Below, piece by piece: positions 34,048 to 62,610 of a stretch of 64,000 nt of DNA (position 1 is its first letter; each line of letters begins with the position of its first letter). The notes beneath the pieces are model-generated. The model was not told where the DNA came from, made no database searches, and saw only the letters and a program-made list of their open reading frames with translations. Position numbers and translations under genes: made by a program. Source of the DNA: Trichostrongylus colubriformis (lineage: Eukaryota > Nematoda > Chromadorea > Rhabditida > Trichostrongylidae); the NCBI GenBank assembly GCA_963978905.1, contig OZ022260.1, positions 49,373,551-49,437,550 of the forward strand, written 5' to 3'.

Positions 34048-36510
34048 CCCATCGAAAGAATCAATTGCAGCTCTTGTTAGGGTAGCATTAGGTCAGGGAG
34101 TAGCGTCCCAGCAAAACCGTGGCACGGTGAGTGCGGCACATTTAAGTCCAACTGACCATTTAGTCGTTGTCTCACCGAAGTATTTTAACCTCCCGTGAAA
34201 CTTGGAAATGAGACCTAGTGGATCGATAGGGTCTCGATTGCCGATTACAAATAGAGAACCAAATCTGCAAAAATCCCTTCCGAAGCGACTCACGAGGGGT
34301 CGAAGTTTGTCTTCTATAGCGCCTTGGCAAGGTACCTTATTCGGCGTGACTCATCAAAATGTCTAATCGAGGGAGAAACACCTTCAGATCAAGAGCGCGA
34401 CCCTTGCTGCACACACAGTGAGCCTCGCTGATGCGCCACTTCAAGCAACTTACCCTGCCGATGAGTTATTGCAAGCAAACTTTGATCCCTCCCACCCGCT
34501 GTGGATCGAATTCTTGCAGCTTTGGTTTTCATAACTGTACTCAGCGTTCGAGACCTTATGAACCCCCAAAGTCTCTTTTTGCACTCCCACGGAAATTAGA
34601 TCCCTTCCCTAGTCAGTTCCTGATTGAATTTATGTCGTGCGCCACGCCGTAAATTTTGTGCGGCGCCGCGTCTTGGCCTGATGTTACACGATGCTCTTTT
34701 GCCTGCCTTCATAACACGTCTCTTACTCCACGGTAACACTTTGTAATAGTAAAAGCAAATTTATAAACTGCATAGAATAAATATTTATCAACTTCCACAC
34801 GGTTGTCTCGGGTGAAGTGATGGCGATTTGCTAAATACTAAAAATCACATACAAAAGCTCGATCCTCATTCAAACTTTCCAGACAGTATTTAACGCTATG
34901 TAACTGTTTGTACGACAACTATCACCTATCAATACGTATGCAACACTTGTAATTAGAAACTCTTTACGTACGTTCACCCGCACCACTTAACAGCAAAACA
35001 GGACGGAACAACGGATTGGATTACGAAAACAGAGTTCGCGTGAGATATCACAAAGAACGGAGAAGACAAGATAGTTAAAACAAAATGTTACTGATACACC
35101 CGTAATTGATCTGTTCAACGCCAAAATCACAAACTGCAATCGTTGCGCGCTATATTGTACCTAGTAGAACATCCACAGCACGGCACGGCTACCGGGAAGT
35201 AGATGAGAGAACAGGAGGTCGAGCGAGAGGCGAATTTCGGTACTCGTCCACTAACGGACTCCGGTACTCGGTCGGCGCTTCGTCTCGTGAGAAATTCCTG
35301 TCCTAAAAATGCTGTTTTTAGGAGGTTCAAAGGAAGACATATGAAATAGTTGCGGAAGCCCTTAAGATATCGCAGACCGAAGTGAATTTGTCAATCGAGG
35401 AATCACCAAATAAATCTTCCACGTTAGAGCCACATAGCTTTTAAAAACACGATTTAAGAAATTTGTTTTGAGACAAATTCGAGAGTTCGGCTAGATTTTG
35501 TCATATGCGCATACAACACCGGTCAGAAACTACACGATCATTGGAAAGGTCGAAGGAAAGATTATCGAATGGGCAGGCCCTCAAAAACTGAAAATGAAAA
35601 GCATACACACCATTGGGAAAAAATGGAGAGGTTACAGCTATTCGCAGGAAGGATGATTCCGTTTTACGATCAATGTGGATTAGGCGGTGGGGGTCTCAGC
35701 AGGATGGAAGAGGCTCTCTTGGTGCACGAGGGAGGGAAATGAATTTTAGCCTAAGCCTAGGGGGAACAGGAAGTGATTCACTCACTCCGCGCTCCTATCC
35801 CCTTCCTAGGGTTCGGCTATAACCACATCCTCCTGACCATCTTTAACATGATTTCTTTATCACAGTGGTGCACGATATGCTGTCATGGACTCACGAAACG
35901 TGAAGTCGCGTCTCCCACTCAGCCCACACTGACCTCGTATTCTCTACCCACAACTCCAGCGTGCGTTCATAGCCAACGTCCCAGAATTTTGATATTTTAA
36001 GCGTCAAGACAAAGATCATCGATCGTGAAAATGAACACATCCGCAGAAGTTCCTCAGTTCTTGCCATAGGTAACGGGGACCAAATACCTCAGTTGTTCCC
36101 GAAGGGTTGTCTCGCTCCTCGATTGAGTGTACGAATATAGCGTCCTTTCGTGTGAAGATGTGTATACTAAAAATTTCACACAAAACACACACACGACCCC
36201 ATGCTTACAATCAGGTGCCGAACTAAATTAATAGACATGTTAGAGGAACGATGGTGGAAGCTGTTTGTGTACCTAAGCCTATGGCGAGTGCCCATAAACA
36301 CAATGCTAGCATAGAGTTCTTCGTTGGACGAATGCATTTTTTTTCTACTTTGCGAGTGACGCTTCCTCATTACACCTTTCCAGCCAAACTGATATGTTGG
36401 ATAATAGTTCACGTTTTCATCACTAACAAAGTTGACGGTAGAGTGGCTACAGGAAGGGTCGAACACCTTTTTTTGTTCCAACCCATTCTGATCGGCCTAT
36501 TATAAGTGCT
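34048..36510. other. Gene-free stretch downstream of the saposin gene
   Basis: No exon recognised. A CCTAAGCCTAGGGGG motif at about 35752 belongs to the telomere-like motif set described in findings. The open frames at 34093-34293 (-) and 35127-35330 (-) have no family match. Confidence 0.4.
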
Positions 36511-36832
36511 CATAAAGGCTTCATAGATTCACTTTCGCAGGTCCTGTAGACAAACGTGGTGGTGGAATTGAAGGTCTTGGCATCAAAGGTCAGGGCAGTC
36601 TGGAGACAGGATGGCATCTTCCGGTGTCAACAGCGCATTCGTGAGGACCATGATCACCTCCATAAAGACGTAAAAGGGATTTCCTAGCATAAAGGCTTCA
36701 TAGATTCACTTTCGCAGGTCCTGTAGACAAACGTGGTGGTGGAATTGAATGTCTTGGCATCAAAGGTCAGGGCAGTCTGGAGACAGGATGGCATCTTCCG
36801 GTGTCAACAGCGCATTCGTGAGGACCATGATC
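36511..36832 (+). repeat. Near-perfect 177-bp tandem duplication
   Basis: About 142 bases starting CATAAAGGCTTCATAGATTC occur at 36511 and again at 36688, with a single difference that I see (GAAGGTCTTGG versus GAATGTCTTGG). The high identity marks a recent event. The sequence does not recur elsewhere in the window. Confidence 0.9.
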
Positions 36833-36929
36833 CAAAGGTCGGCGGGTTTCACTATATCTCTTAGGATTCGTTAGCCTTTAGTTCTCTTTTGTAACTTGAA
36901 AGAAGGTACTCTACGTTTTGTATCACTGA

Positions 36930-37010
36930 TATGTTTTGGCTCATTGCAGACTCTGAAGAAGGCGATTGTGCCGAAACGTTGGTCGAATAAATATAATATC
37001 AATCTCGGAG
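36930..37010 (+). repeat. Possible 3' tail of a retroelement
   Basis: 'actctgaagaaggcgattgtgccgaaacgttggt' is followed by 'cgaataaatat'. The phrase CCGAAACGTTGG after a GAAGAAGG stretch is a frequent 3' end of retroelements in invertebrate genomes. No reverse transcriptase is present nearby. Recognised by resemblance only. Confidence 0.35.
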
Positions 37011-37746
37011 GCTCAACGAAACGTCATACTGATTGCGGATTTCCTAGCGTTTGGAAGGTACAAAGAAGCAGGACAATCGCATCCATCCAGGACTTCAACC
37101 TTAGTTTTGAGATTCCAAGCCCCACCCGCTAACCACAGTTCCATTGGAGCTGTCCCGATTAAAATCCGCAACTAGTGTAAGGCCTGGAGTTTTAGTTGTG
37201 CCGTGTACCTTAGACTTCTGTAACATCGCCCCCAGAATCGTTTAGCATTAAAGGGCAGATTTGAAACTACCGCTCAAAACTGCATTAGGCTATATACCTC
37301 TCATCCCTAATGTTCATTGACCTAGGAGCCTTGCACACACGGCACCTTGCCAAGACGTCGAAAGTGAATTAGCTAAATTTTAGATCTAATTACACTTTTT
37401 CTTACGCTTTCGCTTATTCTTCACTTAATTTTTACTTGTTTGTTGCCGTGTTTCACTTAGTTCACATAACCAATGCATGAAATACACTCAACGAGGCAAC
37501 AAGGGACACCTCTAGAGCGGACAACTCGGAAAGTCAATGCAATGCGAATATACACCACAGCGCCGCGCTTTTGAATCCGGGTTTTTTCATCGACTATCGC
37601 TTCCAACATTGAATGTTCGTTGCAAATTTATCATTCCTTTGCATTTTCAGCTCTGTTCGGATCCCTTCCGGTTCCTTTAAACAAGTGGAGAAACTAACAG
37701 GCATCAGAGTAACATACATATGGTGGACGTCGGTGTTAATCTTCCC

Positions 37747-53190
<15,444 letters not shown>

Positions 53191-53978
53191 GGTAGCTTAG
53201 TCTATAACTGACAGATTGTAGCGTAACAAACGATGTAACACCCACAGTCAACCATATGCAAAGGCCACTAATTTGCAACGACATTTGCACGTACCTAGAA
53301 TGAAGTTGGTTTGGAATGAACTGCAACAAGGCAGATGAACAACAAATTTAACAACAAAGCGGTGTTCATGGTCATGGTTGACGATAGGCAGCAGTAATGA
53401 GCTCAGAGGGCTTCCTTCACGGTGCACCCGCCTACGCGGCGCAACAACGTGCGCACATATTTTTCATCAACCGATGACAATTTTTCTCTTCTAACCAACC
53501 CAAACCACAAGATTTTAGTGAACAGTGTTGGTGGAATATGAACAGGCTAATGAGGTCACATAATAACAAGAAGGCTCAAGCGGCACACAGCGACACAACC
53601 TCGTCCGTCATTTCCAGTGATCTTAGCGGAGCAAAAAGCAGTGATGAGCGGTATTTGAGATAGTACTGCCAATACTTGGGAGCCATTAAGAAGCTATGAG
53701 GAATACTGAGGCAACCCAGATGTACCTATGTTCCAAGAAACCCACACAAAGGATACGGATACACCCCAAACCATAACGAAGTCGGAGAATTTCCTCGAGT
53801 AACTAAACAGAAAGAACCGCGACGCAACCGCACGCAATATGCTAGGCGTCCAAATGAGACCAACAGCGATCCTCTCAAATACCCTTTTCTAATTTCTTTT
53901 ACTACCTTAGATTGTGTCTGGTGGCACCATAATACGTGTAGGAAGGTGTGTATGCTTCAAAGGAGGGACATATAACAT

Positions 53979-53984
53979 TTTATT
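53979..53984 (-). terminator. Polyadenylation signal of the PDI gene
   Basis: Minus-strand AATAAA (plus TTTATT) lies about 230 bases after the PDI stop and about 790 bases before the chd-1 start. The two same-strand genes could be transcribed separately or as an operon with a long spacer. Confidence 0.55.
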
Positions 53985-54214
53985 GACTCTCAATAAATAA
54001 TCACTGCACGAAAAAACCACGTGGTACATTTAAAACGATGAACAAGGCACATCATCAGCCTATACAACAACAAACAACCGTGGGGGGCACCCTTGGAATG
54101 AATAAATAAAAGAAAAAATGCACTAAAAGGAATTGGCATCACATATGTAGTCCACTTTGGGATGCTCAGCATTACGCTGTGAAGTGGACGAGTAATGAAA
54201 ACAGCGTCAAAGGC

Positions 54215-57200
54215 CTATAACTCGGACTTTTTCTTCTTTCCATCTCGTGTGTACCCCTTGAGACCATCTGTGGAATGCTTGGCGATGAATGAAATGAAGT
54301 CCTTCACTTCACGGCCACCGTTGTAAGGAACTGGAGAATCCTTAGCATTCTTGGGCAGCCAATATATAGTTGGAAATCTGTAACAAAGCCAATGAGAAGT
54401 TTCTTTATTTCCGTCAAAACCTGAAGCAGCTGCACAAACTCACCCTCGCACTTCGAAAAGAGGAGGAACATCATTTGCTGTAGCATCCAACTTCACGATA
54501 AGGACGTCTTCGTCCTCCAACTGCAAGCAGGCACTCAGTAATAAACTGAATGCGTTACACTTGAACAACTTACCGTCTTCGCAAGCTCTTCGTACTTGGG
54601 AGCAAGAGCCTTGCAATGGCCACACCATGGTGCATAGAACTCTATGAGTACATCCTTATCGGCTTCCATCACCAATTCCTTGAAGTTCTTGCCAACAGCC
54701 ACCTAAATATTGAGCTTATTTTGATGAGCACACCTTTCCCCATTCATTGAGAACTTCAACAACCTTAAGAGGCGATCCGTCGTTATCGGGGAGAGGTTCA
54801 GACTTCATGTAGGGTTCCAGCTTACCGGCTAATACCTCTTCAACGAATGCCTTTAGATTCTCAACACTGAAAGATGAAAAATTAAAATGGACCTATGGCC
54901 TTGAGTTGTAGTTTGAAGTCTTACCTGAACTCATTATCCATGGGAAACTTGCCCTCATTTGTGATGGCTGCGACAATTGGCTTATCTGAATCCTTACGCT
55001 CAGCAAGACCGTTCTGGTCGACTTCGGACGAGAATTCCTCCTTGTTTGACACAGCGAAATGAACTTTCCTCTTGTAGTCCTGCGCTACCTTCAGCACACG
55101 ATTACGCCAGTAGTTCGATCCTAAGCGAAGACCGATGCTTTCATATAATTTTTTCACTGACTGCCTCATCGTCATTATTAGTTCACACAAATGCGCACCT
55201 TTAGGATCCTTCAAATAGTCCACATTGTAGTAAACGATCACGAGAGGCTTCTGTTCGAATTGGAAAAGGTTGCCCATTGTACGAATTCCAGCCATTCCAA
55301 CAGTCTCATGAATGAGGAAGTTCTTGATCTTATCAGTGTCGTAATTCCCATCATACTTGAATTCGTTGGGATCGAACTTATTATGTAGTTTCTTCGGCGT
55401 ATACACCACGATATCGCTGAAAAACAACATTGAGAAAGTGCTGACGACCAAAGCAGACATTTCCTTCTCGAAATTAGTGAGACAACTTAGTTGAAATAGA
55501 TGCACGCAACCTTTTGTTGTTGTGAACTAACGCAAAGGGAGCGTCGATAAGGGTTACGACAAGTACGGCGGTTTCAGTATAGCTTGATGTTTACTCACCA
55601 CCAGAATTCGGTTATGTTTCAGCTCACTGCTACGAAAAAAGTGTATCCGGTGAAATACAAAAGCTATTCTCGTGCTGGCAATTTTTATATAATTCAGATT
55701 CACAACGTTGTTGCTTGCTCTTAGTGTGTTTTTTATTGTACGCGTTCAGGTTGTCACGTGTGCCTAAGCATGTCCACTGAATAGGTTGATAAATTACTGC
55801 CCTGTTTCCTGTGCTCCGCGCCTACGAATACAACCAGTGATAAAGACTTCACCAAGTGACCGTCGGACTCCTATAGTAAACAGCAACGGAGCGTTCATGA
55901 TCAAGAGAGAGTATCGATAATGAGAATATTGTCGCGGTTTTGAATGAATGTGTTCTGTTGTTGTCACAATGATGCATGACTATCACGAGCGCGTATTCTT
56001 TCCTACGAATCGGTAAAATAACTACCGATACTACAGAAAAGCATACAGCAACTACGGATCACGTTAGTTTCCAATGATGATACTGAAGTTGAGTAGTAAT
56101 TCACCGCAGCGCAACCACAGTTAAAAGCTGTCTGGGAGAATGTTGTACGATATCACTGCAGGCTTTGCAGTAACGCAGACGATGTATCCGAACAAAATGA
56201 TACCAATACGTGATCGTGATTTTTTGTATTCAATACGTAAGACACTGCCTTTTATCCACCGTCTTCATTGCGTCACTGATATACTCCATGCCCTTCAAAA
56301 TTTCCCCGCTTTATCATTCTACCGCCTGAAGTTTACCGCTTAGTACTTTCAACATTGACTATCCCTCTTGGAATGCATCACGGATTCTAGTTTCATTGAG
56401 GTCCAAGGCAGACGGCTAAAGGCGACTAAAGGCTGCCAAACGGTCAAAGGAGAGCTTAGGAGCAAGTTCTGCCAATACTCAAAACAGCCACGAGTCTAAT
56501 ACATATTAATTGTCACAGGTCCTCGGGGTCATCTCCTCAGTTCTTTACTGCACAGAGGGGAAGGGACATTTTGTCAATAACAGCATCTGCTGTCGAGAAC
56601 AGCGACAACTCAGTGAATCCACTCTGATGAGACCGTTGAAACAAGGCCGAAACCATCGATAACGGATAGATGGAAGTAGGAAACGACCCGACTGGCAGTC
56701 ACACAAGTGGGCAACGAAGCCTTAGATGCAATAAGATAATCTTATATTCCTATGGAGAATGAGTAGCATAGCTAAGGCGGTAGTCAAAACAAACGATGCA
56801 AATCAGAACACCATCGCTGCGTGGCATCATGCAACGTATTTCTTGAGCAATTCTTCGAATCTTAATTCGCAAGGACGATCGTGAATGAGCATATCCTAGC
56901 TGCTTTTCACTAGTGGAAGCACCTTTCAGGAAACTCCTCTCGTAGTAAGGAAACAAGATTGACATTCGATCTGCCGTGATAAGGTTTCTCACTGGAAGAC
57001 CACTTTTAGGCTATTTCCGCACTGGTAAGACGCCGTTGTGTGCGTCAGCATCATACCATTGCTGATATCACTATTCAAAAGCAGCGCATGCGTAACCAGC
57101 AAGAAACAGCCAATAATCTCCATGTGCACGGTGCACTTGATAGAGGCTGAACGACCCAGATCGGGCGTTCCAACCCAGACCTCAAACATTGCGACCTGCG

Positions 57201-59387
57201 CTCATGCCAGCTACTTCGATTGATCTCTACGAGAATACAAGTAGCAAATTCTAGCATGGCACGCCCAGCCAATGTGTGCCTCGTAGTCTTCTAGTCGCAC
57301 CGCATGGGATCAGTGTGACCTTAAATGGGAGTTCGCAAACGTCGAGAGTGATGGTTCTCTACAGCACAACCTCTGTTTCACGGCTTACGCTGAATCCGTT
57401 TATCGGCGGGTATTTCGCGCATTAGAGCCCACAACGGGGATTGACCGTATCCAAGCCAATCGAAGGAAATAATGAAGAATCAAATGCAGCAGATGATGTA
57501 GTGTATAAAGCACCCTGGATCAACACCACCGTTCTATCTTTGCACAGTTTTAGGGACGCTTATTCACGTCACCGTTACAAATGAAATTGAATGGCCCGGC
57601 CCGACTCATGCACAGCAAGCCAAAGAAGGCCTCAGCGATGTATCATAATATTTTGCACACATCGGCGCCACATGTACGCAAACGTCATATCATTTCAAAA
57701 TCACCTTTAGGTATGTTCTGAATGACACCTGTTTTTATGCTGTTTCACCTTAAGAATGTTTCACAAATCTGTGTGTATATTAAACTTCTCTTCAACCACG
57801 AGTACATGGAACTTAGTTTTAAGCCTTCTGCTTTTCTAGTTACATGTACGCGTAGATGTGACGGATCAGAAGTTTGAGTTCGTGGTTGAATGTTAGCCTT
57901 GTTGAATGTGCAAAAGACACAGTGACATCTTTTCCCCAGTATCTACAGAGCGCCTAGTTTTACCTATATTTTTATCCGACTCTTAACTAGGTTATCTGCT
58001 TTAATTGAATCTTAAAGGCACACCTCGCGAAAAACTATGAGAGCTATCGCGCGTGTTACAGGACGTAGAGGCTCTGGTTTACCCAGTGGTGAAGATAAAT
58101 GAATAAAAACCCCTCCAAACCACCAAAATGAAGCTCCCTGCCCTCAGTGCTCGTACGAGTATTGGAGATTGAAGAAGAGCTTTTCCTCGATGATATCGCG
58201 CAAAATGCTACGGTATCACCTGTTCTTCCCTGTTGAAGCTACCTTCGTATTGATATCGCTGCCTTATCTTGTCTTATCGCAAGTTTCCCTCTCGTCTATG
58301 CCGGGTGTGATTCGGCCCAATGGGCTCACCTCGGCTCAGGTCGACCAGGCCGTACGCGGCGGTGGTGAGCTGTGGCGCCGCGAAAACGGTGCAATCTTCA
58401 CGACCATCCCTCAGAGGGTAAGGACCACTTCCATTATCGCGTGGTGTGCCTTTGAGTAGCTGTACCTATATCTACACTGTATGGTACGTAAATTAGCAAG
58501 TACATAAAGAGGGACAAACGTACTCAGTATATCCAGCCTCTTTGAGGACAGCAGCATTTGAGGTATATCCGAACTGGAAGCGATCCCTTTCGGTATCAGC
58601 AACTTTGAGGAATGAATCCTTTAGTTTGCTTTCGTTTTCGAAGAAACCTACATGAGAAATTATCACAAAACAGTAATTCTCTCCTTGAAACGGCACACTG
58701 ACCAACGACAGCGTTCTCATCGCCTCCCACGAACTTCTTGAACTCTTCTACAGATTTGAGCTCCTTTGCAGAAGGGCCTGCTTGTCCGCGCATGTATTTT
58801 ATGATGCCCTCCGCGTCACGAGGTCCATCATATGACTGAGCTTCTAATCCATTGCGGAAGATCTTAAGCGTCGGGAATCCTTTTACGCCAAATTTGCCGC
58901 AAGTAGACTTCTCGACAGTGCAATCAACCTAAAATAAAGTTTACATAAATCAGAGGGCTACATCATGATTCCAAACCACACTCATGCCTATTAAATCAAT
59001 TCAAGCCCAGTTCCAATTCGAACAAGTTGCTACGTTCTTGTATCAGAAAAGAAGCTACAAAAACACACTCTTAGCATACATATTTCGACATATGCGTCAC
59101 ACACACAGTTTATTCTTAGGAATGTGGCAGCTTCAAACCTAACGTGAACCAGCGATCACTCTTCAAAACTTGGCGACGACTTCACCGAGAATCACACCAT
59201 TCAGGCTCACCAAAGAATCGTTCGAAGCCCTCTTACACTTGGTTATTGAAATCGTTTCAAAAATGCATTAGACAGCTGAGTCTGCTGCTTTCAACTAACC
59301 TTTATGAGGGTTATGGGAGGATCATTAACCTTCAGCTTTGTCGCCGCTTTATCGAATTCCGGGGCCAACTTTTTACAGTGACCGCAC
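54215..59387 (-). CDS. pdi-3: Protein disulfide isomerase, PDI-3/ERp57-like (5' end not found)
   Basis: Oxidises, reduces and isomerises disulfides of proteins folding in the ER lumen. Exons in order: 59387-59300, 58928-58703, 58647-58524, 55416-55199, 55120-54925, 54866-54764, 54702-54574, 54520-54444, 54377-54215. They total 1324 nt, one base completing a split Trp codon then 441 codons including the stop, with all phases consistent. The first visible residues are the active site CGHC of thioredoxin domain a. Two redox-inactive b domains follow ('[17 protein letters not shown]' lies in the second), then domain a' with '[19 protein letters not shown]'. The basic tail ends in KSEL, a KDEL-type ER retrieval signal. 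Similarity is closest to C. elegans PDI-3. The missing N-terminus (signal peptide and about 30 residues) should be about 50 residues, and no matching exon is visible up to the window end. Intron 3 is 3.1 kb. Confidence 0.93.
58169..58417 (+). other. Possible coding exon on the opposite strand inside a PDI intron
   Basis: 83 codons ending exactly at a consensus donor (GTAAGG). After a hydrophobic segment '[19 protein letters not shown]' that could be a signal peptide, it reads '[20 protein letters not shown]'. From about 58310 codon third positions are strongly G/C, unlike the surrounding noncoding DNA. No family recognised and no following exon identified. It could be the first exon of a gene nested in the PDI intron, or chance. 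Confidence 0.3.
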
Positions 59388-60390
59388 CTGTAATTCACAC
59401 AATCCGGATTGCTCTCAAGCTTAATGTAGCTAGGAATGAAAATTCCGCGGAATATATTCGAGAAACTTTTGAAGGTTTATAAATCCTATCAGGCCTGATA
59501 CTCTTCAAAGACGCACCACGCGACAGACAGCTAATTACTCGATTTTCCTTGGGTGAGCAGGTTCTCATATATTTGCTCAGGCTGCACCTTTGTTGTGGCT
59601 GCACGGTTCATCCTCAGTGTTCTGCCTGACCACAACCATGCAACGCCCACCTAACCAAATCACATCTGGCCTTAGACGAACATATTTCAAACATGGCGCT
59701 AGCGTGGAACTGAAAGCTTGCGACGAGACTAGATGATGAAGCAGCTATTTCGAACATGAAGGCAGCTTCCACGTTTAAAATTCAAACGTCTGAGGCCAGG
59801 TGTGGTTTGGTTGAGGGTGCGTGGCTTGAATTTGTTTAAGCAGGCACAGCACCATGAGGGTGCACCATGCAACCGCAACAAAGGTGCAGCCTGAACAGAT
59901 ATCTAAGGAGCTACTTGCCCCAGGAATGTGAGCCACTAATCTCGCTATGGTGTGCCTTTGAATTTGAGACTTGGCAGCGCCGTGCTTAAAATGCAACGAA
60001 TTAGATTCACACAGCCATTATAATTGTGGGGTCAACGTATCGCTCATATGAGCACACACCTGACCCAACTCATCCGCAGTTACTGTTCCGTTTCCAACTG
60101 AGTAAGGAAGACTATATGAGGTTCTACTGGAAATTGCTTCACAAAACGCCATCATTGAAAATTTTCCAGTTTGCCACACCACATTTGTACATCTGGTATT
60201 ACAGTAGCATCATTGGGGAATATAGCACCAAACCATTATTTTCACACCCAATCAATTCAACAACGCACTGCGCTGTGGTCATGATCTCTGAGAACATTCA
60301 CATATCAAAGATTTTCAGTTTCGGTGAAAGAGCAGAAATCTCTACAGTGATGGATTAGCTAACGTGGGAGTGATCTTGTAACATTATATT

Positions 60391-61046
60391 AGGTTGGCAA
60401 CTAAGTAACTGCGGATTTTTAAATACTGCTTTTTCCCTCCAAACTGCTTTCCAGCAATCTCTTCTGTACATACACATGTAGTATAATTCCACACGCATCT
60501 ATAGGTATTATTGTCCTCCATCTCCCGGATAACCCTTCTCGGCAATAAACATATCAACGGTCAACCTCATTTTCAATACGAAAATTATAAAAAGATTTTT
60601 CTTTGAATGGCGTTAGACAGGGAAAGGAAAAGGTAATAATCCGATGAAGCAAGATCAGGGCTATAAGGTGGATGGGGCAGCAATTTTTATCCAAGCTCGG
60701 GAATTTTTTGGCGAGTCATTTCTTCAATAGTGGTAAAAAAATTTTTAAATTCTCGAGCTTGGATAAAAATTGCTGCCTTATAGTTCTGGTCTTTCTCTAT
60801 CGGATTATCACCTTTCCCTTTCCCTATCTAACGCCATTCAAAGAAAAAAAATTGGAATTGAAAATGAGGTGACTTTTGATATTTTTATTTTGCCGAAAAG
60901 GGTTATCTGGGAGATGGAAGACAACAATACCTAAGATGCATGTGGACTTGTACTACATATACATGTACAGAAGAAATTTTGTGGAAAGCAGTTTTGAGGG
61001 AAAAAGCAGTATTTAAAAATCCGCAATTACTTAGTTGCCAACTTTA
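60391..61046. mobile_element. Long palindromic mariner-ITR element
   Basis: Ends AGGTTGGCAACTAAGTAACT and the reverse complement of TTGGCAACTAAGTAATTGCG are mariner-type ITRs flanked by TTA/TAA. The two halves are inverted copies over nearly their full length, including 'ccatccaagctcg'-type and 'gcagcaatttttatcc' blocks facing each other around a loop near 60720-60735. It carries no transposase. It is a foldback of about 656 bp. Confidence 0.88.
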
Positions 61047-62398
61047 ATATACTATAATACTTTAATAAGGTGGGGAACCTTCTGCATAGGGCACTCGTGG
61101 GAGAACACAAACAGCATTAGCTTGTATCAACGCGATGTTTACTGTATGCGGCTACGTAAACACAATTTCAATGAACAGCCGCATTGTTGTATCACCTGTC
61201 CACACAAGCTATAAAATCCCATGTGCTCCGCATCTCTGCTGCGAACACTCTACCTTAGGAACCAAAACTTCGAGAGGGCCATCAGAATCAAGAGCAACCC
61301 TGACACTTTCACGGCTCCAAAACTTCCCAATTTTCTAGCCAAACCACATGTTTCCAAGCAAAAGGTTGGCCAGAGGTATCCAATGGAACCAGGAAGACTA
61401 CGTGTTGATATTGTCAATAACGACACCAATTGACCACAGCCCTATCTACAGTCAGATACCTCGCTTTCGCTTGACTATCTCCTCGACTTCCTACATTACA
61501 GGCAAATCGCTAGTTATATTTTGTTCCTCGTAATAATGAAAATATGAGGATCCAGTCCGCAGTGACATCTACAAACCCGTGATGCTTGCATGTCGTAAAT
61601 GAGACCATAAAGCTGATAGTGGAGCCGGCACCGATAAGACATATCAAACTAAATCATGGAATCCTCTTGAAATATTAAAAAAGTTCCACGAATTCACTAC
61701 TTGCAGCTATTATGCATTAACTCATTGTGGAGCGTTTATGATGTAGCAAAACTACCCACGTCTTCACAAAATTTACTAGTGTACAAGCTTCTGCAAGCTT
61801 GAAAAACGTGCTACAAAGCAGAGGAGCCCTGCTCCGCATACACATTACGATATCACAACTCGTATTGGGTGTACACATATGGACCTGACCAAGTGCAGCA
61901 TATCTGCCATTATGTATGGATGAAAAAGGCATCGTCACTTCACTTCATGCGGGTGGTTCTTGTTTGCAATAAAAATCGCAGTGCATGGAGAACAAGCGCG
62001 GTGCTTAGCGTAAAACCAGTGCTGGTGATGGAGGAATCAATGATGACACATCGTAGGGCGATGTAAGACTTCGCGCCGCGATAGTGTGATTTCGAGATTT
62101 TGAAGAAATGCGATTCTCCGACTTCGCTACGAAACTGCTAAAACAGGATACTGCTAAAACAGCGGTCGCAAAATTTCGGAACTGCAGAATGTTAAAATCG
62201 GACATCAGCACTGGATACCACACTTCACCTCGTCCCCGAAAACGCATACTTGATTCGAGAAGGATTAACTTGCTCCACGGATATGTATATGACGCTCCTG
62301 CTGAGGACGCCAGACTTCGCGAGCTGTGCTGCCATCCCGCACGCAAAATCGCGCATAGCAGGCCTTATAGGCCGCATACACACGGGCGAAATGGGGTG
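61047..62398. other. Gene-free stretch
   Basis: No exon recognised. In particular there is no exon encoding the missing FYAPW end of the first PDI thioredoxin domain. Confidence 0.4.
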
Positions 62399-62400
62399 TA

Positions 62401-62610
62401 GGTTGGGACACACGAATCTAGGCCGTGACCCTGTAACAGCCTGTGGCCTTTGACCTACGCCTTAAATAATGCAGACAATTTGTTCATGTAAATCGTGTCC
62501 TCCTTGCAAGTCTGTTCTGTTGTATAGTCAAATTTTCCGAATTATTCATGTCACAGGGCAAAGGCCACAGGCTGTCACAGGGTCACGGCCTAGATTCGTG
62601 TGTCCCAACC
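62401..62610. mobile_element. 210-bp MITE with about 55-bp inverted repeats
   Basis: GGTTGGGACACACGAATCTA at the left and TAGATTCGTGTGTCCCAACC at the right end are exact inverted copies. The pairing continues through 'ggccgtgaccctgt(a/g)acagcctgtggccttt'. The roughly 100-bp centre has no coding capacity. Confidence 0.88.
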
